A DNA stretch of 52,866 bases, from contig NW_014577618.1 of assembly GCF_000485595.1 (NCBI RefSeq), positions 49,522 to 102,387 of the forward strand. The letters are read 5' to 3'. Positions within the stretch are counted from its first letter, which is position 1, and each line of letters opens with the position of its first letter. Source of the DNA: Priapulus caudatus. Lineage: Eukaryota > Priapulida > Priapulimorpha > Priapulimorphida > Priapulidae. Positions 49,701 to 52,866 of this stretch are shown here, in pieces. A program made the position numbers and the translations under genes. Under the pieces are notes generated by a model. It searched no databases. It was not told where the DNA came from and saw only the letters and a program-made list of their open reading frames with translations.

Positions 49701-52330
49701 ATCGCGTGCCGAGGAAACAGAACTACTGCCTGAATCAGAACTGACTGCAGGTCATCCGTGGATGCGACCGGGTTGAAACCACCCTCCCCTCTCGCCTTGT
49801 GTGAGTCTCATATCTAACTCTCGCTCCCACAAGGGGAAAGGTTGAACCCCACCCTCCCCTCTCCCCTTTGTGTGAGTTCTTCACATTAACCCTCTCGCTT
49901 CACAAGGGCATAGGTTAAACCCACCTTCCCCGTCTCACCATGTGATCTCATTTACCCTCCTCGCGTCCCACAAGGGGAGGTTAAACCCCCCTTCCCCTCT
50001 TCCCTGTTGTGTGAATCTATCTAACCCTCTTCACTCCACAGGGAAGGTTGAAACCCACCCCTCCCGTAGTCCCCGGGTGGTTGGAGGTCTCATCTCTTCC
50101 GCTCGCTCGCTGCCACAAGGCGGGAGAAGGTGTGAACCACCTTTCCCCTCTCCGTGGTGGAGTCTCATCTCACCCTCCTCGCATCCCACTATAGGGGAAG
50201 GTTGAACCACCTGGCCCTTCTCCCCGTGTGAGTCTCATCTCACCTCTTCGCTCCCACAAGGGAAGGTTGAACCACCTCCCTCTCCCCATGTGTGAGTACT
50301 CATCATTACCCGTCCTCGCCTCCCACAAGGGGAGGTTAAAACCCACCCGCCGCCTCTCACCGTGTTGAATCTCATCGTAACCCTTCCTCGCTCCCACAAG
50401 GGGATAGATTTGAACCCACCCTCCCCTCTCCCTCGTGTGAGTCTATCTAACCTGCTCGCTCCCACAAGGGAAGGTTGAACCCACCCTCCCTATACCATGT
50501 TGAAGTCTCACGGCTAACCCTCCTCGCTCCCACAAGGCGGAAGGTAACCCACCCTCCCCGGCTCCCTGTGTGAGTCTCATCTACCCTCTCGCTCCCAGCA
50601 AGGGCGAAGATTGAACCGCCACCCTCCCCTCTCCCTGACTGTGGAGTCTCATCTAACCCTCCTCGCTCCCACAAGCGGGAGATTGAACCACCCTCCCCTC
50701 TTCCCCAGTCAGAGCCGCTCTCTTGTGAGTCTCATCTTTAACCCACCTCGCTCCCACAATGGAAAGGTTAAACACCACCTCCCCATATCCCTGTGCTGAG
50801 TCTCAATCGAACCCCTCCTCGATCCCACAAGGGAAAAGTCGTTGAACCCACCCTCCCCTCTCCCTGTGGAGTCTTCATCTAACCCTCTCGCTCCACAAGG
50901 GAAGTTTGAACCCACCCTCCCCTCTCCCTTGGTGTGAGCTCTCAATCTATACCCTCCTCGCTCCACAAAGGGAAAGGTTAAACCCACCCTCCCCTCTCCC
51001 ATTGTGTGAGTTCATCTAACCCTCCTCGCTTCCCAAAGAAAAGTTGAACCCACCCTCCCCTCTCCACTTGCTGATGGTTCTCAATCTACCCGCCGCGCTT
51101 CGCCGCGAAGTGCGAAGGTTAAAACCCACCCTCCTCCTCTCTTGTTGTGAATCTCATTCTATACCCCGCTCGCTCCCACAATGAAAGCGTTAAACCCACG
51201 CTCCCCTTCTCCTGTTGTGAGTCTCATCTAACCCTCCTCGCTCCCTCAGGTGGAAGGTTAAACCGAGCCTGCCTGCGTGCGTGGCCGTGTTTGTGAGTCG
51301 ATTATATCCCTCCCGGCTTCCGTCACAAGGGAAAGTGTTAACCCCCTCCTCCTCCCTGCTGCCGCGCGGTGTGGGTCTCATTAACCTGTGTGGCGGTCTC
51401 CTCTTCGCTGTGCAAGGAGAATATGTGTTTTGAAGCACCCCCCTCTCCCTTGTGTGGGTCTGCATGCTTCAGCCCTCCTCGCTCGCCTTCAGGGGAGGGT
51501 TAAACCACCCTCCCTGTGTGTGGGGTGAGTTCTCATCTAACCCCCCGTCGTCCACAAGGAAAAGGTTAAAACGCCACCTCCCGCGTTGCTCGCGCGTGTT
51601 GTGAGTGTGCGAAGTGCTAACCCTCCTTCGGCCCACAAGGGAAGGTTTGAACCCACCCCTCCCCTCTTCCTCTTGTGTGTGTCTATCTTAACCCTCCTCC
51701 GCTCCACAAGGGATAATGGTAAACCCACCCTCCCCTCTCCCCGTGTGAGTCTCATTTCACCCTCCTCGCTCCCACAAGGGGAAGGTTGAACCCACCCTCC
51801 CCTCTCCCCGTGTGAGTCTCATCTCACCCTCCTCGCTCCCACAAGGGGAAGGTTGAACCCACCCTCCCCTCTCCCCGTGTGAGTCTCATCTAACCCTCCT
51901 CGCTCCCACAAGGGGAAGGTTGAACCCACCCTCCCCTCTCCCCTTGTGTGAGTCTCATCTAACCCTCCTCGCTCCCACAAGGGGAAGGTTGAACCCACCC
52001 GCCCCTCGCTCGTAAAACAGTTAAAATTCGAAAACGATTCGAAACATTACGGGACGATTCGCGAGCGAAGATTCGACGAACGAGACTCGCCGGCGAGGGA
52101 TCGTCCGAGTTCGACCCCCCGGCACGCGACCCCCGTGTGACCCCTGCACGCGACCCCCGTGTGACCTCTGCCTGACCCCGGCGTACCTCCATTGGGTAGG
52201 CGCGTCGGTTCGACGGCTGCACTATCACCTTGTAGCCCTTCTTAACGAGCTTCTCGACGTGGTGCGGTGCGAGCGGAGCGCGCCTCTCCCACGGGTTGAT
52301 CGTCTCCCGCCGCACGCCCAGCACCGGAAC
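16819..52330 (-). CDS. AASS: AASS gene, 22 coding exons visible, 5' end outside window
   Basis: Bifunctional lysine-ketoglutarate reductase / saccharopine dehydrogenase of the mitochondrial matrix. It condenses lysine with 2-oxoglutarate using NADPH, then oxidises saccharopine with NAD to aminoadipic semialdehyde and glutamate. Exons found by translating the minus strand match the animal family from the early reductase domain ([20 protein letters not shown]) to a stop codon after YPEYSP. About 910 codons are visible against roughly 926 in human, so only the presequence exon(s) are missing. Splice phases match at every junction that could be tested. In coding order: exons 1-11 at 52330-39347, exons 12-13 at 25730-24901, exon 14 at 23268-23158, exons 15-22 at 22297-16819. 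Exons 2, 12, 13 and 15-19 also occur in a second copy inside 30211-37916, out of order, which I read as misplaced haplotype pieces. Several collinear copies carry frameshifts that are probably sequencing errors. No canonical polyadenylation signal was found just below 16819. Confidence 0.97.
17211..17387 (-). CDS. AASS: AASS exon 21, dehydrogenase C-terminal domain
   Basis: 177 nt; two bases complete a glycine codon, ends one base into a codon. Acceptor CGCGCAG|GTGC, donor GAAG|GTATAC. It encodes [20 protein letters not shown], then [20 protein letters not shown] and [13 protein letters not shown]. The YGD-GxSAMAK…PTAxAxKMLL pattern is diagnostic for the saccharopine dehydrogenase C-terminus. 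Clean. Confidence 0.97.
17758..17846 (-). CDS. AASS: AASS exon 20, dehydrogenase C-terminal domain
   Basis: 89 nt; one base completes the codon from exon 19, and the exon ends one base into a codon. Acceptor CATCAG|CCTG, donor TACG|GTGAGT. It encodes [20 protein letters not shown] then HYMAKRLAY, equivalent to [23 protein letters not shown]…KLSYG. Single copy and clean. Confidence 0.95.
17880..18600. repeat. 40-bp minisatellite in AASS intron 19
   Basis: Degenerate units built on GTAAGACACCGTGAGACACC and GTGAGTCACTGCCACGCA. The cleaner allele at 33419-33840 shows a period of about 40 bp and about ten units. The extra disorder here is consistent with unpolished sequence. Confidence 0.9.
18746..18864 (-). 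CDS. AASS: AASS exon 19, collinear copy with indels
   Basis: 119 nt, against 116 nt in the intact copy at 33982-34097. Acceptor CCACAG|AAAGAG and donor GTGAGC are recognisable. The intact copy encodes [20 protein letters not shown] and further residues up to HTIA. Frame breaks here are small insertions. Confidence 0.82.
19172..19439. mobile_element. small inverted-repeat element with telomere-like core
   Basis: Inverted repeats of roughly 40 bp bound a core with degenerate TTAGGG-type repeats (about 19270-19320). The cleaner copy at 34388-34636 shows the same structure, so this insertion is shared by both copies of the intron. No transposase is encoded. Confidence 0.65.
19600..20665. repeat. 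roughly 29-bp minisatellite in AASS intron 18, long allele
   Basis: Units of the type CTATAGAGCTGTCTCACTCA and CCCACG, about 1.05 kb in total. On the gene strand each unit reads CGTGGGTGAGTGAGACAG, which resembles the exon 18 donor junction CGTGGGTGAGTGAG. The array touches exon 18. Confidence 0.92.
20668..20762 (-). CDS. AASS: AASS exon 18, collinear copy with indels
   Basis: 95 nt, against 96 nt in the copy at 35005-35100. It encodes KVGLINDVP near its middle, the start of the C-terminal saccharopine dehydrogenase domain. On its 3' side (lower coordinates) the intron consists of about 1 kb of a GTGAGTGAG-containing minisatellite that begins immediately at the donor. Confidence 0.82.
20819..21178. 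repeat. GA and TCTG microsatellites in AASS intron 17
   Basis: GA repeat at 20819-20872 followed by TCTG tetranucleotide repeats with GCCCGGC and CTATG interruptions at 20905-21178. The equivalent in the other copy is 35139-35515. Confidence 0.93.
21244..21407 (-). CDS. AASS: AASS exon 17, collinear copy with indels
   Basis: 164 nt, against 168 nt in the intact copy at 35575-35742, so bases are missing. Acceptor TTCAG|GTCGTCGAC is present; the donor region is altered. The segment corresponding to [20 protein letters not shown] is recognisable but frame-broken. Confidence 0.82.
21791..21859 (-). CDS. AASS: AASS exon 16, collinear copy with indels
   Basis: 69 nt, against 64 nt in the intact copy at 36116-36179. 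Splice signals are recognisable: CATCGCAG upstream and AAAG|GTAGGG downstream. The end still reads LNGK in the frame of the intact copy, which encodes [20 protein letters not shown] followed by GK. Five extra bases break the frame. Confidence 0.82.
22095..22297 (-). CDS. AASS: AASS exon 15, collinear but frameshifted copy
   Basis: Roughly 203 nt, against 186 nt in the intact copy at 36415-36600. It carries many small insertions, and only fragments such as [12 protein letters not shown] are readable in one frame. By position it is the copy collinear with exons 14 and 16. The errors look like raw long-read indels. Confidence 0.85.
23158..23268 (-). CDS. AASS: AASS exon 14, dehydrogenase domain
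   Basis: 111 nt; one base completes a serine codon, ends two bases into a codon. Acceptor TCTTGCAG|CCTG, donor CAAGA|GTGAGT. It encodes [20 protein letters not shown] then [17 protein letters not shown], a close match to SLLPYVLHPLVAKACI…NMVTASYITP of the human enzyme. This exon exists only once in the window and translates cleanly. Two partial copies of its donor end lie in the following intron at 22859 and 22894. Confidence 0.96.
23305..23580. repeat. AT-rich 34-bp minisatellite in AASS intron 13
   Basis: Repeats of TTCTACTTTATTATACATTA and TATATACATTATACA. The array is interrupted at 23581 by an inverted-repeat element and resumes with TATACATTCTACC after 24042. Confidence 0.9.
23582..24042. 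mobile_element. MITE-like element, about 461 bp, in AASS intron 13
   Basis: Begins GGGCGCGTTCACAC and ends GTGTGGAACGCGCC, which are inverted copies with one extra base. It is inserted into the AT-rich minisatellite with TA at both edges. Internally it repeats GCGCGATTA and GTGTGAACG motifs. No open frame for a transposase; a non-autonomous DNA transposon remnant. The superfamily is not assigned. Confidence 0.75.
24160..24270. repeat. CAA-rich low-complexity stretch
   Basis: Degenerate CAACAA repeats on the plus strand, within AASS intron 13. Confidence 0.8.
24901..25029 (-). CDS. AASS: AASS exon 13, dehydrogenase nucleotide-binding domain (indel errors)
   Basis: About 129 nt with acceptor CTGCAG|CG and donor ATCAG|GTAAGT. 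The last part reads cleanly as [20 protein letters not shown] followed by VIS, matching the LVAKQDLVIS strand of human saccharopine dehydrogenase. Upstream, fragments EVQQ and MASRLPRD appear in different frames, so one or two indels are present. The two-base overhang AG joins with the C opening exon 14 to give serine, as expected. Confidence 0.88.
25080..25560. repeat. purine (GA) tract in AASS intron 12
   Basis: GA-rich on the plus strand, hence CT-rich in the transcript, lying just upstream of exon 13 on the gene strand, where it could serve as an extended polypyrimidine region. Counterpart at 30890-31385. Confidence 0.92.
25598..25730 (-). CDS. AASS: AASS exon 12, start of dehydrogenase Rossmann fold (indel errors)
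   Basis: About 133 nt between an acceptor GTGCAG and a donor GTAG|GTAAGA. It encodes the beginning of the saccharopine dehydrogenase half, with the beta-strand and glycine-rich NAD-binding turn V-K-R-V-L-V-L-G-x-G-Y-V-S-A-P. The frame shifts at least twice within the exon, so the motif must be read across frames; the second copy at 31430-31557 is broken at different places, which points to base-calling errors. Its length does not fit the required phase, another sign of indels. Confidence 0.85.
26634..27105. mobile_element. 472-bp inverted-repeat element, absent from second copy
   Basis: Ends are CGGTGGATATA at 26634 and its exact reverse complement at 27095-27105. Similarity of the arms extends about 55 bp and includes GCGTGACGTCAGTGTACG in each arm. 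Flanking CTAGGAA(A)C on the left and CTAGGAAC on the right form an 8-bp target duplication. In block B the same site reads CTCTAGGAACAGGTAG with a single CTAGGAAC and no insert. The core carries a degenerate TTAGGG array (about 26843-26955). No transposase. An 8-bp duplication is compatible with hAT-type elements. Confidence 0.85.
27209..27406. mobile_element. 198-bp inverted-repeat element, absent from second copy
   Basis: Flanked by the identical 12-mer GCTATATTCAAC at 27197-27208 and 27407-27418. Block B has the 12-mer once, with no insert. Inside, GTTAGATGCGAT…GACTACTA (27217 onward) is inverted at 27374-27398. The core contains CCCTAACCCTAAC. The apparent duplication is longer than usual for DNA transposons, so part of it may belong to the element. 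Confidence 0.8.
28014..28447. mobile_element. inverted-repeat element enclosing tRNA-like sequence and TTAGGG array
   Basis: Left arm 28014-28045 (CCGGCCGCGAATTTTTTTTC then TAACCAACGAT) resembles the reverse complement of 28411-28447 (CCGGGATGCCGACATTTTTT then CAACCAACTATCC). Between them lie a tRNA-like Pol III sequence (about 28155-28220) and a TTAGGG array (28255-28335). In block B only the left part is present because the copy ends in the array. Confidence 0.5.
28455..29360. other. intron 11 DNA, no supported gene
   Basis: No AASS exon. A minus-strand frame of 90 codons at 28808-29080 has no recognisable motif. 29200-29310 is AT-rich. Confidence 0.5.
30186..30210. other. assembly gap, 25 N
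   Basis: Exactly 25 undetermined bases. The sequence to the left stops at a point matching 38507 and the sequence to the right starts at a point matching 24471, so the two sides are not neighbours in a simple collinear locus. Confidence 0.99.
30678..30826 (-). pseudogene. AASS: AASS exon 13, extra copy, badly damaged
   Basis: Second copy of the exon at 24901-25029, about 20 bases longer because of scattered insertions. The donor GT and the acceptor AG seen in the other copy are both disrupted. Probably unpolished sequence of the alternative haplotype; a true decayed duplicate is the alternative. Confidence 0.75.
30890..31385. repeat. purine (GA) tract, second copy
   Basis: Counterpart of 25080-25560 within block B. 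Confidence 0.92.
31430..31557 (-). pseudogene. AASS: AASS exon 12, extra copy
   Basis: Second copy of 25598-25730. Here the first part of the NAD-binding motif reads cleanly as VKRVLVLGA, where the other copy is garbled, while the second part is broken. Acceptor GTGCAG|GT and donor GTAG|GTAGAC are present. Confidence 0.78.
33252..33325 (+). other. tRNA-like sequence with Pol III A and B boxes
   Basis: TGGCGTAATGG at 33261-33271 fits the A box and GTTCGAATC at 33306-33314 fits the B box, with an oligo-T stretch just downstream. The AATGGATAGC D-loop resembles arginine tRNAs, but the D, anticodon and T stems pair poorly, so I consider it a tRNA-derived repeat (SINE-like) or decayed tRNA, not a working tRNA gene. 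A noisier copy is at about 28155-28220. Confidence 0.45.
33353..33419. repeat. TTAGGG telomere-type array
   Basis: About eleven nearly perfect GGTTAG units, the purest such array in the window. It ends at the join of blocks B and A. The matching array in the other copy is 28255-28335 and is followed there by unrelated sequence. Confidence 0.95.
33419..33840. repeat. 40-bp minisatellite, cleaner copy
   Basis: About ten units with the same motifs as 17880-18600; the total length is about 420 bp against about 720 bp in the other copy. It begins directly at the end of a TTAGGG array, which is the join between blocks B and A. Confidence 0.92.
33982..34097 (-). CDS. AASS: AASS exon 19, intact copy (misplaced)
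   Basis: 116 nt; phase 0 start, ends two bases into a codon. Acceptor CCACAG|AAA, donor CCAA|GTGAGC. It encodes [20 protein letters not shown], then [18 protein letters not shown]. It joins in phase to exon 20 at 17846. It gives the correct sequence of the frameshifted copy at 18746-18864. Confidence 0.92.
34388..34636. mobile_element. small inverted-repeat element with telomere-like core
   Basis: Arms at 34388-34426 and 34598-34636 are inverted copies sharing CACTTSAGTTCCGGACC at the inner end and CCGG…GCG.AAATTT at the outer end. The core of about 170 bp contains TTAGGG units at about 34480-34530. No coding capacity; a non-autonomous DNA element is the likely class. Target-site duplication not resolved. 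Confidence 0.7.
34765..35004. repeat. roughly 29-bp minisatellite in AASS intron 18, short allele
   Basis: Same repeat as 19600-20665 but only about 240 bp, with eight or so units, and much cleaner. It directly abuts the donor of exon 18 at 35005. Confidence 0.93.
35005..35100 (-). CDS. AASS: AASS exon 18, intact copy (misplaced)
   Basis: 96 nt, 32 codons, phase 0. Acceptor TTGCAG|GGC, donor TGG|GTGAGT. It encodes [20 protein letters not shown], then [12 protein letters not shown], matching KGYMKALNGFVKLGLIN…ANPLTW of human AASS. The donor is followed directly by GAGTGAGTGAG repeats. Confidence 0.94.
35139..35515. repeat. GA and TCTG microsatellites, second copy
   Basis: GA repeat at 35139-35210 and TCTG repeat at 35252-35515; counterpart of 20819-21178. 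Confidence 0.93.
35575..35742 (-). CDS. AASS: AASS exon 17, intact copy (misplaced)
   Basis: 168 nt, 56 codons, phase 0. Acceptor TTTCAG|GTC, donor AGG|GTGAGT. It encodes [20 protein letters not shown] and then [20 protein letters not shown], one of the best-conserved blocks of the saccharopine dehydrogenase half (human [20 protein letters not shown]). Confidence 0.95.
36116..36179 (-). CDS. AASS: AASS exon 16, intact copy (misplaced)
   Basis: 64 nt; first base completes a serine codon, ends in phase 0. Acceptor ATCGCAG|CTGG, donor AAAG|GTAGGG. It encodes [20 protein letters not shown] then GK, matching [20 protein letters not shown] in human. Confidence 0.93.
36415..36600 (-). CDS. AASS: AASS exon 15, intact copy (misplaced)
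   Basis: 186 nt; first base completes the codon left by exon 14, ends two bases into a codon that exon 16 completes. Acceptor TTCCCAG|GG, donor TTCAG|GTAGAC. It encodes [17 protein letters not shown] and [20 protein letters not shown]. GLDPGxDHxLAM and [10 protein letters not shown] are hallmark motifs of saccharopine dehydrogenase. Confidence 0.96.
36773..37916. repeat. block D, second copy of 48612-49790
   Basis: Carries the exon 2 region of AASS together with flanking intron sequence, including a GC-rich stretch. It ends in a single unit of the 67-bp minisatellite, exactly where the copy near 49790 expands into the full array, so the join to block E falls within repeat sequence. Confidence 0.9.
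37575..37751 (-). CDS. AASS: AASS exon 2, intact copy (misplaced)
   Basis: 177 nt, 59 codons, phase 0. Acceptor CCTCCAG|ATG, donor AAC|GTGAGC. It encodes [20 protein letters not shown], then [20 protein letters not shown] and [19 protein letters not shown]. It fits exactly between exon 1 (…YPME) and exon 3 (DIRLL…), but in the scaffold it lies on the far side of exons 3-11, between reductase and dehydrogenase exons. Confidence 0.95.
37917..38507. repeat. block E, second copy of 29361-30185
   Basis: Non-coding intron sequence that matches the last 0.8 kb before the N gap. It includes a nested inverted repeat around CCGTATTTTCCAATACGG (about 37991-38021), a short CCCTAA array and an AT-dinucleotide tract. 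Sequence beyond 38507 is unique and runs into AASS exon 11, so the left scaffold piece should probably continue here. Confidence 0.85.
38508..39346. other. unique part of AASS intron 11
   Basis: No AASS coding sequence. A plus-strand frame at 38940-39200 (86 codons) begins with a hydrophobic stretch (LLCVIIVW) and has several cysteines. Its frame neighbour 38636-38917 is also open. I cannot assign either. Confidence 0.4.
39347..39417 (-). CDS. AASS: AASS exon 11, interdomain linker
   Basis: 71 nt; phase 0 start, ends two bases into a codon. Acceptor ACCTACAG|GCG, donor AGCAG|GTAGGC. It encodes [20 protein letters not shown] then NSS, equivalent to [21 protein letters not shown] of the human protein. 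The next exon in the reading direction (exon 12) lies beyond the redundant block and the scaffold gap. Confidence 0.94.
39767..39826 (-). CDS. AASS: AASS exon 10 (60 nt)
   Basis: A 60-nt exon of 20 codons, phase 0 at both ends. Acceptor CTCGTAG|CTC, donor AAC|GTAAGC. It encodes [20 protein letters not shown], the end of the reductase half and start of the linker region (human …LSDATQPLESQNFSPVVRD). It is too short to stand out on its own; position, phase and the fit between exons 9 and 11 support it. Confidence 0.92.
40348..40459 (-). CDS. AASS: AASS exon 9, reductase domain
   Basis: 112 nt; first base completes the split codon, ends in phase 0. Acceptor CTGCAG|CTTC, donor ATG|GTGAGT. It encodes [20 protein letters not shown], then [15 protein letters not shown], matching [21 protein letters not shown] of human AASS. 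Confidence 0.97.
40530..40690. repeat. CA/CG-rich microsatellite in AASS intron 8
   Basis: ACGCACGC and CACACA repeats with interruptions, directly beyond the acceptor of exon 9. Confidence 0.9.
40852..40974 (-). CDS. AASS: AASS exon 8, reductase domain
   Basis: 123 nt; one base completes the arginine codon from exon 7, and the exon ends two bases into a codon. Acceptor CCCCAG|GC, donor GAA|GTAGGT. It encodes [20 protein letters not shown] followed by [14 protein letters not shown], among the most conserved stretches of the reductase domain. Clean translation. Confidence 0.97.
41348..41499 (-). CDS. AASS: AASS exon 7, reductase domain
   Basis: 152 nt; phase 0 start, ends two bases into a codon. 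Acceptor GTTTCAG|ATT, donor ACAG|GTGAGG. It encodes [20 protein letters not shown], then a segment ending GVGTPSLPH. The NGIYW motif is typical of the family. Clean translation. Confidence 0.95.
41636..41706. repeat. CT microsatellite in AASS intron 6
   Basis: Pure TC repeat of about 50 bp with flanking variants, between exons 7 and 6. Confidence 0.93.
41812..41939 (-). CDS. AASS: AASS exon 6, reductase domain
   Basis: 128 nt; begins with two bases that complete the split codon from exon 5 and ends in phase 0. Acceptor CCCTGCAG|CT, donor ACG|GTAGGT. It encodes [16 protein letters not shown], then [17 protein letters not shown], corresponding to the VLSRHHHLVRK…YDKHPERY segment of human AASS. 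Clean translation. Confidence 0.95.
42441..42519 (-). CDS. AASS: AASS exon 5, reductase domain
   Basis: 79 nt; starts in phase 0 and ends one base into a codon. Acceptor CTGCAG|GGA, donor GGAT|GTGAGT. It encodes [20 protein letters not shown], matching the GAQ-IFNELPCEYVEP region of the human enzyme. The single overhanging T combines with the CT that opens exon 6 to give a serine codon, which supports both boundaries. Confidence 0.95.
42893..43039 (-). CDS. AASS: AASS exon 4, reductase domain
   Basis: 147 nt, 49 codons, phase 0. Acceptor CTGCAG|CAC, donor CAG|GTAGGA. It encodes [11 protein letters not shown] and then [20 protein letters not shown] followed by SGNVSQ. The GSGNVS loop belongs to the nucleotide-binding fold of the reductase half. 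There are no frame breaks. Confidence 0.97.
43218..43259. repeat. 20-bp hairpin in AASS intron 3
   Basis: CAAGAGTAGATAATAACACA at 43218-43237 and its reverse complement with one mismatch at 43240-43259, loop of two bases. This near-perfect cruciform could be a palindromic repeat or the terminus of a short element. Confidence 0.85.
43462..43614 (-). CDS. AASS: AASS exon 3, reductase domain
   Basis: 153 nt, 51 codons, phase 0 at both ends. Acceptor TTGCAG|GAC, donor CTG|GTTAGT. It encodes [20 protein letters not shown] and, further on, [20 protein letters not shown], both highly conserved in animal AASS. The translation is uninterrupted and joins directly to exon 2 (…MLAN) and exon 4 (HIGLAHNYR…). 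Confidence 0.97.
44467..44797. mobile_element. inverted-repeat element with telomere-like core, right arm duplicated
   Basis: Left arm TGCTATCCCCCCGGGCGTAG then AGGGAGGTT (44467-44495) is inverted at 44688-44715, and again at about 44764-44791, because the right end is tandemly duplicated with a period of 76 bp. The core holds CCCTAACCCTAACCCTGACC at about 44616-44658. No coding capacity. It lies in AASS intron 2. Confidence 0.7.
44826..44990. repeat. CA/CG-rich microsatellite in AASS intron 2
   Basis: ACACACGCACGC-type repeat of about 165 bp; makes spurious His/Thr-rich frames. Confidence 0.93.
45315..46830. repeat. two pyrimidine tracts in AASS intron 2
   Basis: CT-rich at 45315-45775 and again at 46060-46830, separated by about 280 bp of ordinary sequence with an AATAAAG at 46040. 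Spurious frames of several hundred codons (Ser/Leu or Arg/Glu) result. Confidence 0.95.
46960..47810. other. GC-rich part of AASS intron 2, no supported exon
   Basis: Open frames occur on both strands (for example 47040-47312 and 47523-47726) but none shows a family motif or suitable splice signals, and AASS exons 2 and 3 join in phase without an extra exon. Confidence 0.55.
47815..48610. repeat. roughly 30-bp minisatellite in AASS intron 2
   Basis: Units of the type ATATATGGGCGAGTGGGCGG followed by TCACATAACT, about 26 noisy copies. The array ends where the sequence shared with block D begins. Confidence 0.93.
49430..49614 (-). CDS. AASS: AASS exon 2, collinear but frameshifted copy
   Basis: This copy lies where exon 2 belongs, between exons 1 and 3. 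It is about 185 nt, against 177 nt in the intact copy at 37575-37751, with several one- or two-base insertions and deletions, so it does not translate through. The donor GTGAGC is also altered. The acceptor CTCCAG|ATG is intact. The differences from the other copy are mostly small indels, typical of an unpolished long-read consensus, so I do not read this as a true pseudogene. Confidence 0.85.
49795..52010. repeat. 67-bp minisatellite with G-quadruplex motif in AASS intron 1
   Basis: About 33 units; the last few (51770-52003) are nearly identical with a period of 67 bp, the rest are noisy. On the gene strand each unit contains GGGGAGAGGGGAGGGTGGG, four G-runs with short loops. The array fills most of intron 1, ending about 180 bp from exon 1. 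Confidence 0.95.
52187..52330 (-). CDS. AASS: AASS exon 1 (first in window), start of reductase domain
   Basis: 144 nt, 48 codons, beginning and ending in phase 0. The acceptor is GGCGGCAG before GTTCCGG and the donor is GAG|GTACGC. It encodes the N-terminal alanine-dehydrogenase-like part of the lysine-ketoglutarate reductase: [17 protein letters not shown], then [15 protein letters not shown], which is the family signature. The first few dozen residues (start methionine and mitochondrial presequence) must lie in an upstream exon beyond the window edge; nothing between here and 52866 looks like it. Confidence 0.96.
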
Positions 52331-52479
52331 CTGCCGCCAAAAGAGAAAAAAACAAACGGCCAAAAATGTGTAGCACGGCCTAAAATATTACAGCTGAGAC
52401 ACACATACAAAAAAATTGCACTCCCAAATATTTTTTCTGCACTCCCACAATACTCATTCCTGGCTAATACCCCGTACCT

Positions 52480-52866
52480 CACACTCCCCACCCAACCACC
52501 CAACCCCACAAGAGCGCACTGCTGCACAGTTCCGTTCCGCATCAATTCAGTATCCGTTTGAGGGACAGAACATACCCCACACCCCCACTCAACCATCCCA
52601 CCCCACAAGAGCGCTCTACTGCACAGTTCCGCTCCGCATCAATTCAGTATCCGTTTGAGGGACAGAACATGCCCCACACCCCCACCCGACCGCCCCAACC
52701 CCCAAGCGCGCTCTACTGCACAGTTCCGCTCCGTATCAATTCAGTATCCGTTTGAGGGACAGAACATACCCCATACCCCCACTCAACCATCCCACCCCAC
52801 AAGAGCACACTGCTGCACAGTTCCGCTCCGTATCATTTCAGTATCCGTTTGAGGAACAGAACATAC
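52480..52866. repeat. 97-bp minisatellite upstream of AASS exon 1
   Basis: The marker CTGCACAGTTCCG recurs at 52522, 52619, 52716 and 52813, a constant 97-bp period, and the array runs off the window edge. It lies in the intron 5' of exon 1. Confidence 0.95.

Noticed and set aside
49795-52010. CRISPR-like array of regular repeats
   Set aside because: Units are contiguous with no unique spacers, and the array lies in an intron of an animal gene; it is a minisatellite.

Overview
The window reads as nuclear DNA of an animal, probably an invertebrate, with no bacterial-style gene organisation. Genes are split by introns with GT-AG splice sites, there is much microsatellite and minisatellite DNA, TTAGGG-type repeats are scattered through it, and several short inverted-repeat transposon remnants are present. 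The species cannot be named from this sequence. A run of 25 N at 30186-30210 marks a scaffold join, and many stretches carry one- and two-base indels typical of unpolished long reads.

The one gene that can be recognised securely is AASS, alpha-aminoadipic semialdehyde synthase, the bifunctional mitochondrial lysine-ketoglutarate reductase/saccharopine dehydrogenase that starts lysine breakdown. It lies on the minus strand. I can place 22 coding exons from 52330 (early reductase domain) down to the stop codon at 16819. Splice phases agree across almost all junctions and the exons sum to about 910 codons. Only the first exon or exons, with the mitochondrial presequence, lie beyond the right edge. 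The reductase half is encoded by exons 1-11 (52330-39347) and the dehydrogenase half by exons 12-22 (25730-16819).

The scaffold is not collinear. Between the gap and about 38507 there is a second, rearranged set of fragments: block B (30211-33419, copy of 24471-28340), block A (33419-36772, copy of about 17880-22490), block D (36773-37916, copy of 48612-49790) and block E (37917-38507, copy of 29361-30185). Removing 30211-38507 leaves all 22 exons in correct order. The simplest reading is that the block holds pieces of the other haplotype placed inside the gene. Where a segment occurs twice, usually one copy has intact exons and the other is full of frameshifts.

Region by region: 1-16.3 kb is intergenic, with low-complexity DNA, a 1.4-kb pyrimidine tract (8.3-9.75 kb), a roughly 540-bp tandem repeat carrying five GCGCATGCGC palindromes (11.2-12.5 kb), a 0.7-kb purine tract (15.37-16.04 kb) and a few unproven open frames. 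16.8-25.7 kb holds AASS exons 22 to 12, with introns largely made of minisatellites. 26.6-28.5 kb holds inverted-repeat elements that enclose telomere-like repeats. 30.2-38.5 kb is the redundant block. 39.3-43.6 kb is a clean stretch with exons 11 to 3. 43.6-49.4 kb is the large intron 2. 49.8-52.0 kb is a 67-bp minisatellite with a G-quadruplex motif in most units. 52.2 kb is exon 1, followed by a 97-bp minisatellite to the edge.

No clearly new biochemical system was found. The most interesting signals are two small inverted-repeat elements present in one copy and absent from the other copy of the same intron; the repeated finding of TTAGGG arrays inside inverted-repeat-bounded elements; and the G-quadruplex and donor-like minisatellites in AASS introns.
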